A DNA stretch of 64,000 bases. Source: Actinoplanes sp. TFC3 (GTDB lineage Bacteria; Actinomycetota; Actinomycetes; Mycobacteriales; Micromonosporaceae). Shown in pieces: positions 25,165 to 32,586 of the stretch. A program made the translations under genes and the position numbers. The first letter of the stretch is position 1. Every line of letters starts with the position of its first letter. The stretch lies in NCBI RefSeq assembly GCF_001553785.1, contig NZ_LOJP01000001.1, forward strand, positions 4,843,890 through 4,907,889. The letters run 5' to 3'. The notes below the pieces were generated by a model. The model worked only from the letters and a program-made list of their open reading frames with translations, was not told where the DNA came from and made no database searches.

Positions 25165-26654
25165 CGATACTCCGGTCGCCGGGAGATGCCGCCGACCCCG
25201 CCCGGCGACGGCTCCACCCCCGGGCAGGAAGCCTTGGCGGCCGGGGCCTGCACGGTGAGCAGATAGCGGTCGACCAGGGCGTTCACGCAGGAGCTGCGGC
25301 CGTACACGGTGTGGCCCCAGCCCTGGTACGTGACCAGCGTCGCTTTCGGCCCGAGCTGCTCGGCCACCGAGCGGGCCCAGGCGTAGGGCGTCGCCGGGTC
25401 GTGCGCCGAGTTGATCAGCAGCACCGGGCCGGTCTTCGCCGGGGCCAGCCGCCGCTGCGGGTTGTCGGGGGGCAGTGGTGTGCCCAGGCAGCTCGCCACC
25501 GAGGTCAGCCCGAGCGGCGACACCGGCATGTCCCGGTGCGCGCGGGCCAGCGAGGCCAGCTTGCCCCGCAGGTCGGGCCAGCCCGCCACCGGCACCGCCC
25601 AGTCGTCACAGAACACCGCCGGGAAGCTGTTCTCGGCCTCGGTGATCGTCAGCTTGGGCCGGCGACCGGCGACCGGGGTGAGCGCCTCCTTGAGGTAGAA
25701 GGCCAGCGAGTACCACTGCGGGTCGTAGAACGAGCTGAACGCGACCTGCAGCAGGTCGAGCTCGCCGGGGCGGAAACTGGGGTCGTACGGGTCGCGCAGC
25801 ACGCCGCGCCGGGCCCGGTTGAGCAGCGCCCGCCACACCCAGCGCACGTCCTCGCCGTGCAGCGCGCACGAGGTGCTGCGATCACACCAGGCCACGAACT
25901 GATCGAAGGAATCCTGCGCGGCCGCCGTCTGGTCGGCGAGGAAGCTGGCGGTGTCGCCGCTGTGGTTCATCACGCTGTCCAGCACGAGGGCGCGGACGCG
26001 CTGCGGGTAGCGCTCGGCGTACTGCGCGCCCAGCAGGGTGCCGTAGGAGGCACCGTAGAAGCTGATCGTCTGCTCACCCAGCGCGGCGCGGATGGCGTCC
26101 ATGTCGCGGGTGACGCTGATGGTGTCGCTGTGGCCGAAGAGCGGGCCGCTGCGCTGCAAGCAGTCGGCGGCGAGCTTGCGGTTGTAGGCGACATTCTGGT
26201 CGTACAGGCGAGCCGTGGAGATCATCATCGACGGCCCGGCGGCCAGCAACGACGCCGAACACACCACCGGGCTGCTGCGGGCAACGCCGCGCGGGTCGAA
26301 GCCGACGATGTCGAAGCGCCGGCGCACCTGCGGGCTGAAGAAGTAGTCGCTGTCCAGCGCGAAGTCGACGCCCGAGCCGCCCGGTCCGCCGGGATTGACG
26401 ATCAACGTGCCCAACCGCGCCTTCGCATCGGTGGCTGGGCGCCGGGCGAGCGCGACCGACGCGCGCGGACCATAAGGGTCCGACCAGTCCACCGGTACGG
26501 CCAGAGTGGCGCACTGCGCCGTCTTGTCCTCCGCGCACGGCTTCCAGGTCAGCGCATCACCCCCGCGCGACGCCTGCGCAGCAGGGGTGGCCCCAACCAC
26601 CGTGGCCAGAACAGCAAGAAACGCGGCCAGGATCGGCCGGGTGGTTGCGCGCAC
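25161..26654 (-). CDS. Secreted alpha/beta hydrolase, tripeptidyl aminopeptidase (TAP) type
   Basis: A 497-residue precursor with GTG start and a signal peptide ending near AQAS. The alpha/beta hydrolase core shows NPGGPGGSG (oxyanion region), GFDPRGVARS, the nucleophile in FYGASYGTLLG, the acid Asp in SAHDPATPY and the catalytic His in GWGHTVYG. The C-terminal part matches the TAP-like domain of Streptomyces secreted tripeptidyl aminopeptidases (SlpD/SlpE type), with several cysteines likely to form disulfides. It would release short peptides outside the cell. It is 24 bases upstream of the ABC exporter pair on the same strand. Confidence 0.88.
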   Translation of the reverse strand: MRATTRPILAAFLAVLATVVGATPAAQASRGGDALTWKPCAEDKTAQCATLAVPVDWSDPYGPRASVALARRPATDAKARLGTLIVNPGGPGGSGVDFALDSDYFFSPQVRRRFDIVGFDPRGVARSSPVVCSASLLAAGPSMMISTARLYDQNVAYNRKLAADCLQRSGPLFGHSDTISVTRDMDAIRAALGEQTISFYGASYGTLLGAQYAERYPQRVRALVLDSVMNHSGDTASFLADQTAAAQDSFDQFVAWCDRSTSCALHGEDVRWVWRALLNRARRGVLRDPYDPSFRPGELDLLQVAFSSFYDPQWYSLAFYLKEALTPVAGRRPKLTITEAENSFPAVFCDDWAVPVAGWPDLRGKLASLARAHRDMPVSPLGLTSVASCLGTPLPPDNPQRRLAPAKTGPVLLINSAHDPATPYAWARSVAEQLGPKATLVTYQGWGHTVYGRSSCVNALVDRYLLTVQAPAAKASCPGVEPSPGGVGGISRRPEYR

Positions 26655-26743
26655 CGCGATTAATCTCCGCCCTGCACGGCAGCGCGCCGCGCGCCTTGAG
26701 GTCTACCCCTGGCACGCGGCGCCCACTACCGTTCCTTGATTTC

Positions 26744-29700
26744 CTACACCTTCAGGTGCTTCAACGCGCGGCGCACCAGATCGTCGCGTTGCGCCGTGGT
26801 AAGCGTCTCCAGGCCGAAGCCCAGGTAGACGGTGTCGGCGGTGGTGATCCCGGCGCCCGAGTCGAACGCCAGCTGGCTGCGGGTCCAGTCGTTGCTGTTG
26901 GCCCCGGTGCCCGGCGGCGGGCCGGCCACCGTCCAGCCACCGAGGTCGCTCTCGAACGACGTCTGCGCGGCCACGGTGCCGTTGACCTCCACCCGGGCGT
27001 CGTCCAGGAACACCCCGAGACCCTGGGTACCCCAGTCCGACATGTACGAGATCGACAGCTCGACCTGCTCACCCGCGTACGCCGACAGGTCGGCGGTGAA
27101 CTGCTTCCAGCCCCCGCTGTTGCCGCTCGCCGCGTTCCAGGTGCCGGTCGTGCCTGTCGAGGAGCAGTCCGCGCCCTGGTAGTGGGCCACGAACGGGTGC
27201 AGTCCGGCGATCCCCGCGGCGCAGCTGTCGCCGGTGCTCGTACTGGTCAAGCCGCCGGTGTCGGGCAGCGTGGTCCAGTTGTCGGTGCCCACCTCGTGCG
27301 CCTCGACGAACAGGAAGTCCCAGCCCGCCTCGGTGTCGAACGAGGTCTGGAACGTCAGTGCCGCGCTGGTGGCCCCGCTCAGGTCGACAGTGCGGGTGAG
27401 CCGCTTGTACGCCGAGTCGGCCTGCTCGCTCCAGACGTACCAGCTACCGTCGTACGGGTCGTAGGGCTGGGCGCCGGGCAGCTTCCAGTCCAGCGGCGCC
27501 GCGCTCTTGAACTGCGGGAACTGCGCCGGCGGCAGGAAGCTGGAGGTGGACAGGAACGATGCGGTGTGCCCGGCGGACGGGGTGCCGGTGAACCCGGCGA
27601 ACTTGCCCTGCGTGCCGGTCACCGGGTACGGCGTGCCGCCGGGGGCGCTGCCGCCGTTGTCAACGTAGGAGTACGCACCCAGCCAGTACTGCTGGAAGTC
27701 GTTGAGCAGCGGCAGGCAGGCGGCACTGTTGGCCGCGGCGCACTCCCCCGGCCCCTCGGGCAGGTACGCGTAGCCGCCGTTGGTGCCCTCGGCGTACCCG
27801 GCGTACTGGCCGGCTTCGAGCAGCTTGCCGCCCTCGTTGAGGTAGTCGCGCACGGCAAGCTCGGTGTCCACCGCGGCGCGCGCCAGGGTGCCGGCCGGCT
27901 GGCCCTTCACCCGCGGGATGACGTCGTCACCGGTCTCCCACACGACCGCCTTGTAGTGCGAGAGCACTCCCAGCGGGTGCGGCGCCTTGCCACCGTGGGT
28001 GTCGAGGTCGTACACGTCGGCCCGCTTACCGGCCTTGCGCAGCGAGGCCACGTACTCGTCGGCGTAGCGGGCGCTGGTCGCCCCGTCGGTGGCGTCCGGC
28101 GAGGTGCCGGTGACGTCCTCGGCCGCGAGCACCAGCACGTCCCCGCCGATCTTGGTGTTGACGGTGTAGGTGAAGCTCGACGAGGTGGCCCGGCGTGCGG
28201 TGAACCACACCTTGACCTTGTCACCGGGGCGGGCCCGGCTCACCTTGCCGCGCAGCTCGGCGTAGTACTTGTCCATGCCGTCGCCGTAGCGCTCACCGCC
28301 GCGCCACTCCTTGGTCCGCACGGTCTTCGCCCGGCCGCCGTTGATCGAGTAGTGCAGCGTGACCGGCCCGAGGCGGCGCTTGGCCGTGACCGCTACCTGC
28401 TGGTCCGAGCCGTACGAGACATCGAACCCGTCCACCCGGAAGTCCGGGGCGGTGCGGCCCACCGAGGAGACCGGGTTGTCCGGGGTGCGCGCCGACTTGG
28501 CCACCGACAGCGCGAACGGCACGTTCTTCTCAAACTCGCCCTGGATCAGCTTCTCGTCGTCGGGGAAGGTGAAGACGCTCGCGCAGTCCTTGGCGTCCCA
28601 CTGGTCGGTGGGGTCCAGGTCCGAGGCGGTGGCGCAGGTACTCATCTCGGGCGTGAACGCGATGGTGCCGTAGCGGACCTGCGCCTGCCCGTCGGTTTCG
28701 CCGTTCGTGGTGTACAGCTCGGCGGAGATGTCCGGGTCATAGCCCGCAATCGCCGGGTGCGCGTCGTCGCCGGCCAGCGCGATGGCGATCTCGTCGTCCG
28801 GGCTCGGCGTGGCCACCTGCCAGCCCACGCCGTAGAGCAGCAGCTCGGCGGCCGAGTGGTAGTTGATCAGGAACTCGAAGCCGACCCGGCGGAACAACGC
28901 GTCGAACGCCTTGGTCTCCGGCTCGGACTTCGGCCCGGTGCCGCGGTAGGTCTCGCTGGCCGGGTCGTCGGAGGAACCCTCGTTGTCGTAGCCCCATTTG
29001 TAGGGGAAGTTGCGGTTGAGGTCCACCCCGTCGCCGGTGGTGATCCTGCCGTCGCCGTTGACGTCGCGCAGGTTCTTGCGCCACTGCCGGTTGCCCTCGG
29101 TGAAGGTGAAGTCATAACCGTCGACATTCGACACCGGTACGAACCACAGCTCGGTGGTGTTCACGAGCTTGGTGATCTCCGGGTTCTTGCCGTACCCGTC
29201 GACGAAGTAGTGCAGCAGCCGCCGCGTCATCTCCGGGGTGATCCATTCCCGGGCGTGCTGGCTGCCCATGTACAGCACCGCCGGGCGGCGGCCGTCGGGC
29301 ACCGTACGGGCATCGCGGGTCAGCTTGACGCCCTGGATCGGCACCCCCCGCAGCGACGTGCCGATCGTCTCCAGCTTGGCGATGCGCGGGTTGGCCGCGG
29401 CGGTGGCTGCCAGCTCCTCCCGGATGCCGCCCTTGCTGTTGTACGGCCGGAACACCGTGGGGGCGGCTGCGGCCTTGGCCCGCATCCGGGCCGTGGTGGC
29501 CTTGGCCGTCAGCGGCACGCCGGCGCGCACGAGCGCGGCTGCCTGCTGCGAGCTGATGATGGTCTCAACGTTGATCTTGCCGTTGCCGGCCGCGGACACG
29601 GGGGTTTCATCGGCGTCGACGCCTGCGGCGCGCAGCCGTGCGAATTGCGTGGCGTCGAGGGTGCCGACATACACGCCCAAAGTCTCGTCGGGTGGAGCCG

Positions 29701-29788
29701 CGGCGGCCGGTGCGATCCCGGGCAGGACCGCGGCGGCCGCGGTCACGAACGAGAGCGCGCAGGCGGTCGCCCAGCGGGCTGGTGACAT
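26744..29788 (-). CDS. Large secreted M14 zinc carboxypeptidase
   Basis: ATG 29788 has GGAGG six bases upstream and begins a signal peptide; the frame upstream to 29836 is not needed. The 1014-residue precursor has an M14 domain: zinc ligands in GSQHAREW (His178 and Glu181) and in NYHSAAELLL (His311), VDLNRNFPY for substrate binding, and AFTPEMST with the likely catalytic Glu. It also has a glycine/serine-rich middle with immunoglobulin-like strands, and a C-terminal region with GGWTVAG and DWTRSQLAF resembling the MAM-like repeats of immune-inhibitor-A proteins. It is about twice the length of a single-domain carboxypeptidase. Expected role: extracellular trimming of peptides. Confidence 0.9.
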   Translation of the reverse strand: MSPARWATACALSFVTAAAAVLPGIAPAAAAPPDETLGVYVGTLDATQFARLRAAGVDADETPVSAAGNGKINVETIISSQQAAALVRAGVPLTAKATTARMRAKAAAAPTVFRPYNSKGGIREELAATAAANPRIAKLETIGTSLRGVPIQGVKLTRDARTVPDGRRPAVLYMGSQHAREWITPEMTRRLLHYFVDGYGKNPEITKLVNTTELWFVPVSNVDGYDFTFTEGNRQWRKNLRDVNGDGRITTGDGVDLNRNFPYKWGYDNEGSSDDPASETYRGTGPKSEPETKAFDALFRRVGFEFLINYHSAAELLLYGVGWQVATPSPDDEIAIALAGDDAHPAIAGYDPDISAELYTTNGETDGQAQVRYGTIAFTPEMSTCATASDLDPTDQWDAKDCASVFTFPDDEKLIQGEFEKNVPFALSVAKSARTPDNPVSSVGRTAPDFRVDGFDVSYGSDQQVAVTAKRRLGPVTLHYSINGGRAKTVRTKEWRGGERYGDGMDKYYAELRGKVSRARPGDKVKVWFTARRATSSSFTYTVNTKIGGDVLVLAAEDVTGTSPDATDGATSARYADEYVASLRKAGKRADVYDLDTHGGKAPHPLGVLSHYKAVVWETGDDVIPRVKGQPAGTLARAAVDTELAVRDYLNEGGKLLEAGQYAGYAEGTNGGYAYLPEGPGECAAANSAACLPLLNDFQQYWLGAYSYVDNGGSAPGGTPYPVTGTQGKFAGFTGTPSAGHTASFLSTSSFLPPAQFPQFKSAAPLDWKLPGAQPYDPYDGSWYVWSEQADSAYKRLTRTVDLSGATSAALTFQTSFDTEAGWDFLFVEAHEVGTDNWTTLPDTGGLTSTSTGDSCAAGIAGLHPFVAHYQGADCSSTGTTGTWNAASGNSGGWKQFTADLSAYAGEQVELSISYMSDWGTQGLGVFLDDARVEVNGTVAAQTSFESDLGGWTVAGPPPGTGANSNDWTRSQLAFDSGAGITTADTVYLGFGLETLTTAQRDDLVRRALKHLKV

Positions 29789-29805
29789 GTAGAGCCTCCA
29801 TGGAT

Positions 29806-29830
29806 GGGAAGGTCGTGTTTGGACCTTCCC
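29806..29830 (-). promoter_or_regulatory. Inverted repeat upstream of the M14 peptidase gene
   Basis: GGGAAGGTC (29806-29814) and GACCTTCCC (29822-29830) form a perfect 9-bp inverted repeat with a 7-base spacer, 17 bases upstream of the ATG. A TTGACA hexamer lies at 29852-29847 on the minus strand, so the repeat covers the expected -10/+1 region and could be an operator, or a hairpin in the leader. Confidence 0.5.
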
Positions 29831-29860
29831 GGCCAAGCCGAGACCCTGTCAAGCATCGCG

Positions 29861-29905
29861 TCCGATATCCCCCGCTCGGGACGGCTATGAGCGGGGGATG
29901 TCGGG
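29861..29905 (-). terminator. Long hairpin terminator
   Basis: ATCCCCCGCTC (29867-29877) pairs with GAGCGGGGGAT (29889-29899), and the stem extends by six more pairs with two G-U wobbles. It directly follows the stop of the small gene at 29908 and precedes the M14 promoter region. Confidence 0.65.
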
Positions 29906-29907
29906 TG

Positions 29908-30156
29908 TCAATTGTTCGGCGGGAGCAGCGGGAGCTGGCTGATCACCGCCGCGTACTGGGCGACCTGCCGGCCGTTCGGCACCACGCCGACGCTGCGGAG
30001 CTGATCCTGGATGGCCTGGCGGACGGCATCCTCGGACTGCCCGCGGTGCGTCTGCATGACCTTGTTGACGACGTAGTCAACACGAAGCTGCATCTGCCAG
30101 CCGGGGGAGCGCTGCGAGGCTCCGCTGGCCAGGCTTACTGAGGCGAGGGGTTCCAT
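29908..30156 (-). CDS. Small hypothetical protein, 82 aa
   Basis: I do not recognise this protein. Starting at ATG 30156 it has 82 residues; the frame continues upstream to 30249, but with less protein-like sequence. The middle is helical and amphipathic (LRVDYVVNKVMQTHRGQSED fits a long helix), and it ends in a proline/asparagine tail. There is no signal peptide or cysteine. A strong hairpin terminator directly after the stop and an upstream gap of 114 bases suggest a separate transcription unit. Confidence 0.5.
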   Translation of the reverse strand: MEPLASVSLASGASQRSPGWQMQLRVDYVVNKVMQTHRGQSEDAVRQAIQDQLRSVGVVPNGRQVAQYAAVISQLPLLPPNN

Positions 30157-30270
30157 GCCCTGAGTATCGGAAGCACGGCACCCCCACTGGAAGGTATGGG
30201 GATGCTGTGCAACCGAGCTGCACCCGGTCCGCACCGGGTTCTCCATCAAACGGCCGTGGCCGGTTGCTGA

Positions 30271-30591
30271 TCAGTGGCCGCGGGGAGCATCTTCGGCGGC
30301 CAGGTCCTCCTTGCTGGGCCCCTCGGCCGGGCGCAGCCACTGCCAGACCAGGAAGAACGCGCCCAGGGCCAGCATCGCCAGGCCCATCCAGAGGTTGATC
30401 CGCACGCCCTGCGCCTTGTCGATCTCCGAGCTGGAGTCGAAGAGCCCGAGCAGCGTGACGATGATGCCGTACACCACGAACAGCCCACCGATGACCCGGC
30501 GCACGTCGAACAGCCGGGCCGCCGCGGAGGCCTGCTGCAACTCCTCGCCCTGGTCGATCAGCTCGTCGTGGGGGCGGTTGTCCTCAGCCAT
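30271..30591 (-). CDS. Small two-helix membrane protein, symporter partner
   Basis: A 106-residue protein with a charged N-terminus and two membrane helices (about 33-52 and 66-86) linked by a short loop, then a charged tail. It starts 9 bases after the sodium:solute symporter gene and is surely co-transcribed. Small proteins of this layout often accompany SSS-family transporters in actinobacteria and may stabilise or regulate them; that role is inferred from position. Confidence 0.66.
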   Translation of the reverse strand: MAEDNRPHDELIDQGEELQQASAAARLFDVRRVIGGLFVVYGIIVTLLGLFDSSSEIDKAQGVRINLWMGLAMLALGAFFLVWQWLRPAEGPSKEDLAAEDAPRGH

Positions 30592-30600
30592 GTCAGTTCC

Positions 30601-32280
30601 TCACCACACCGGGATGTACAGCAGGAAGGCGAGCACGACGGCGATGCCGCCGAGCAGCGCCGGGTTGCGCCACCAGACCTTGTCGGCGGCCAGCACGACC
30701 TCGCCGGAGGTGGAGCTGCCGGCCAGGCCGTACACCAGGCCACGCAGGTCGTTGTCGGGCTTGGGCTTGGTGAACAGCGTGACCACCACGGCCACCACCA
30801 CGGCCGTGACGAAGGCCAGTCCGGCACCCCAGAAGCTCTCCTCCAGGTCGGAGTTGAACGTCACGACGTCGCCCAGGTACAGCAGGTACAGCGTGAGCGA
30901 GGACAGGGTGCCCAGCAGCAGCGAGAAGAAGCCCGCCCACGGGGTCATCCGCTTCCAGAACATGCCCACGATGAACGTCGCGAACAGCGGCGCGTTGATC
31001 AGCGAGAACAACGCCTGGATGTAGTTCATGATGTTGTCGTAACCCGAGGCGATGAACGCGGTGCCGATGCTGATGATGATGCCGCCGACGGTGGCCCACC
31101 GGCCGACGCGCAGGTAGTAGTCGTCCGAGCGGCCCTTGCGGATGTAGGACTGCCAGATGTCGTAGGTGAACACGGTGTTGAAGCCGCTGACGTTGGCCGC
31201 CATGCCCGCCATGAACGAGGCCACCAAGCCGGTCACCGCGACGCCGAGCACACCGTTGGGCAGCAGGTCACGCATGAGCAGGGGGATGGAGTTGTTGTAG
31301 GTGAGGTCGCCGGTCTTGGCGCCCAGCCCCTTGACCGTGATGATGGCGATCAGGCCCGGGATGACCGTGACGATCGGGATCAGCAGCTTGGGGAAGGCGC
31401 CGATGATCGGGGTACGACGGGCCGCGCTCATGTTCTTTGCCGACAGCGCCCGCTGCACCTCGGCGAAGTTGGTCGTCCAGTAGCCGAACGAAAGCACGAA
31501 GCCCAGGCCGAACACGATGCCGATCCAGTTGGCGCCCAGCGGGTTGTCCGCGTTCGCCGTGCCCTGCCAGGTATGCAGCGCCGCGTCGCCGAGATCGCTG
31601 TTGCGGACTGCGTCGAACAGCCCGTCGATGCCGCCGACCTTGACCAGGCCGACGATCGTCAGCGGCAGCAGACCGGCGAGGATCACGAAGAACTGCAGCA
31701 CCTCGTTGTAGATCGCCGAGGACAAACCGCCAATACCGATGTACAACAGGACGATCGCCGCGCCGATCACGATTGACAGCCACAGCGGCCAGTTGAGCAG
31801 CGCGTCCAGGATCAGCGCCAGGGCGTACAGGTTGACGCCGGCGATCAGCACCTGAGCGATCGCGAAGATCCAGGCGTTGAGCCAGTGCGTCGGGCGGTTG
31901 AAGCGCAGCCGCAGGAACTCCGGGACGCTGCGCACCTTCGAGCCGTAGTAGAAGGGCATCATCACAATGCCGAGGAAGACCATGGCCGGCACGGCGCCGA
32001 TCCAGTAGTAGTGCAGGGTCATCAGGCCGTACTGGGCGCCGTTGGCGGCCATGCCGATGATCTCCAGCGCGCCCAGGTTCGCCGAGACGAAGGCGAGGCC
32101 GGTCACCCAGGCCGGCATCGAGCGGCCCGACAGGAAGAAGTCGGAGCTGGTCTTGATGGCCCTGCGGGCGGCGAATCCGACGCCGAGGACCGTCGCGAAG
32201 TAGATCACGAGGATCATGTAGTCGAAAAAGTCCAGATCGAGCCTGAGCCCGGGCCCTTCGGCCGCGAGTACGACGCCCAT
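30601..32280 (-). CDS. Sodium:solute symporter (SSS family), sugar-type
   Basis: ATG 32280 has AGGAGG five bases upstream, giving 559 residues with about 14 membrane helices. Family marks include SDFFLSGRSMPAWVTG, FVSANLGALEIIG in the first helices, and GGLSSAIYNEVLQFF, which resembles the sodium/galactose and sodium/glucose symporters. Function would be sodium-driven uptake of a sugar or similar solute. The divergent GH97 gene encodes a probable secreted alpha-galactosidase, so galactose released outside could be the substrate; this is inferred from neighbours. Confidence 0.88.
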   Translation of the reverse strand: MGVVLAAEGPGLRLDLDFFDYMILVIYFATVLGVGFAARRAIKTSSDFFLSGRSMPAWVTGLAFVSANLGALEIIGMAANGAQYGLMTLHYYWIGAVPAMVFLGIVMMPFYYGSKVRSVPEFLRLRFNRPTHWLNAWIFAIAQVLIAGVNLYALALILDALLNWPLWLSIVIGAAIVLLYIGIGGLSSAIYNEVLQFFVILAGLLPLTIVGLVKVGGIDGLFDAVRNSDLGDAALHTWQGTANADNPLGANWIGIVFGLGFVLSFGYWTTNFAEVQRALSAKNMSAARRTPIIGAFPKLLIPIVTVIPGLIAIITVKGLGAKTGDLTYNNSIPLLMRDLLPNGVLGVAVTGLVASFMAGMAANVSGFNTVFTYDIWQSYIRKGRSDDYYLRVGRWATVGGIIISIGTAFIASGYDNIMNYIQALFSLINAPLFATFIVGMFWKRMTPWAGFFSLLLGTLSSLTLYLLYLGDVVTFNSDLEESFWGAGLAFVTAVVVAVVVTLFTKPKPDNDLRGLVYGLAGSSTSGEVVLAADKVWWRNPALLGGIAVVLAFLLYIPVW

Positions 32281-32389
32281 GGGCACCTCCTGTGCATGTG
32301 CCGCGCGGCTTACCCGAGCTGAAGATCCCTCACACCTGATTGTCCCCACCAGGAGAAAACTTGAGGTTTCCGCCCCACCTCAGCCGCCC

Positions 32390-32408
32390 GATCTTATCGA
32401 ATAAGGTC
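32390..32408. promoter_or_regulatory. Palindrome between symporter and GH97 genes, operator candidate
   Basis: GATCTTATCGAATAAGGTC is an interrupted palindrome: GA-x-CTTAT-CGA-ATAAG-x-TC, with one mismatched pair. It sits in the 306-base divergent region, one base before the ATG of the 51-codon frame at 32410 and about 110 bases from the symporter start. It would suit a regulator of both directions. Confidence 0.45.
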
Positions 32409-32409
32409 G

Positions 32410-32565
32410 ATGAGCATTGTCCTCCTCGCGGCGCTCGCCGCAGCGTTCGCGGCGCCAGTTCCCGCGCAGGCCGCAACTCCGCAGCCACCCACATCCGCGG
32501 CAGCCCGCACGTCACGCTGCGGGCTGACCGCGGGCCCGCACCCGGAACTGAAGCGCCTCGAATAG
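32410..32565 (+). CDS. Possible 51-aa secreted peptide
   Basis: ATG 32410 to TAG 32563-32565 encodes 51 residues. The first 22 look like a signal peptide (SIVLLAALAAAFAAP followed by AQAA), and the mature part is only about 29 residues with one Cys, ending in HPELKRLE. A weak AAGG precedes the start. The stop is 21 bases before the GH97 start, so the two could be co-translated. It may be a real small exported peptide, a leader, or a remnant of a longer gene; composition alone cannot separate these. The rest of the 32281-32586 gap shows only promoter-like sequence and the palindrome. Confidence 0.35.
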   Translation: MSIVLLAALAAAFAAPVPAQAATPQPPTSAAARTSRCGLTAGPHPELKRLE

Positions 32566-32586
32566 ATATCAGTTAATGTCCATGAC

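Noticed and set aside
25147..25170. DtxR/IdeR-type iron box upstream of the ABC exporter
   Set aside because: TTAG and CTAA halves are present, but the centre is TTAGCC-A-GGCTAA, four bases longer than the iron box core; only about 11 of 19 consensus positions match.
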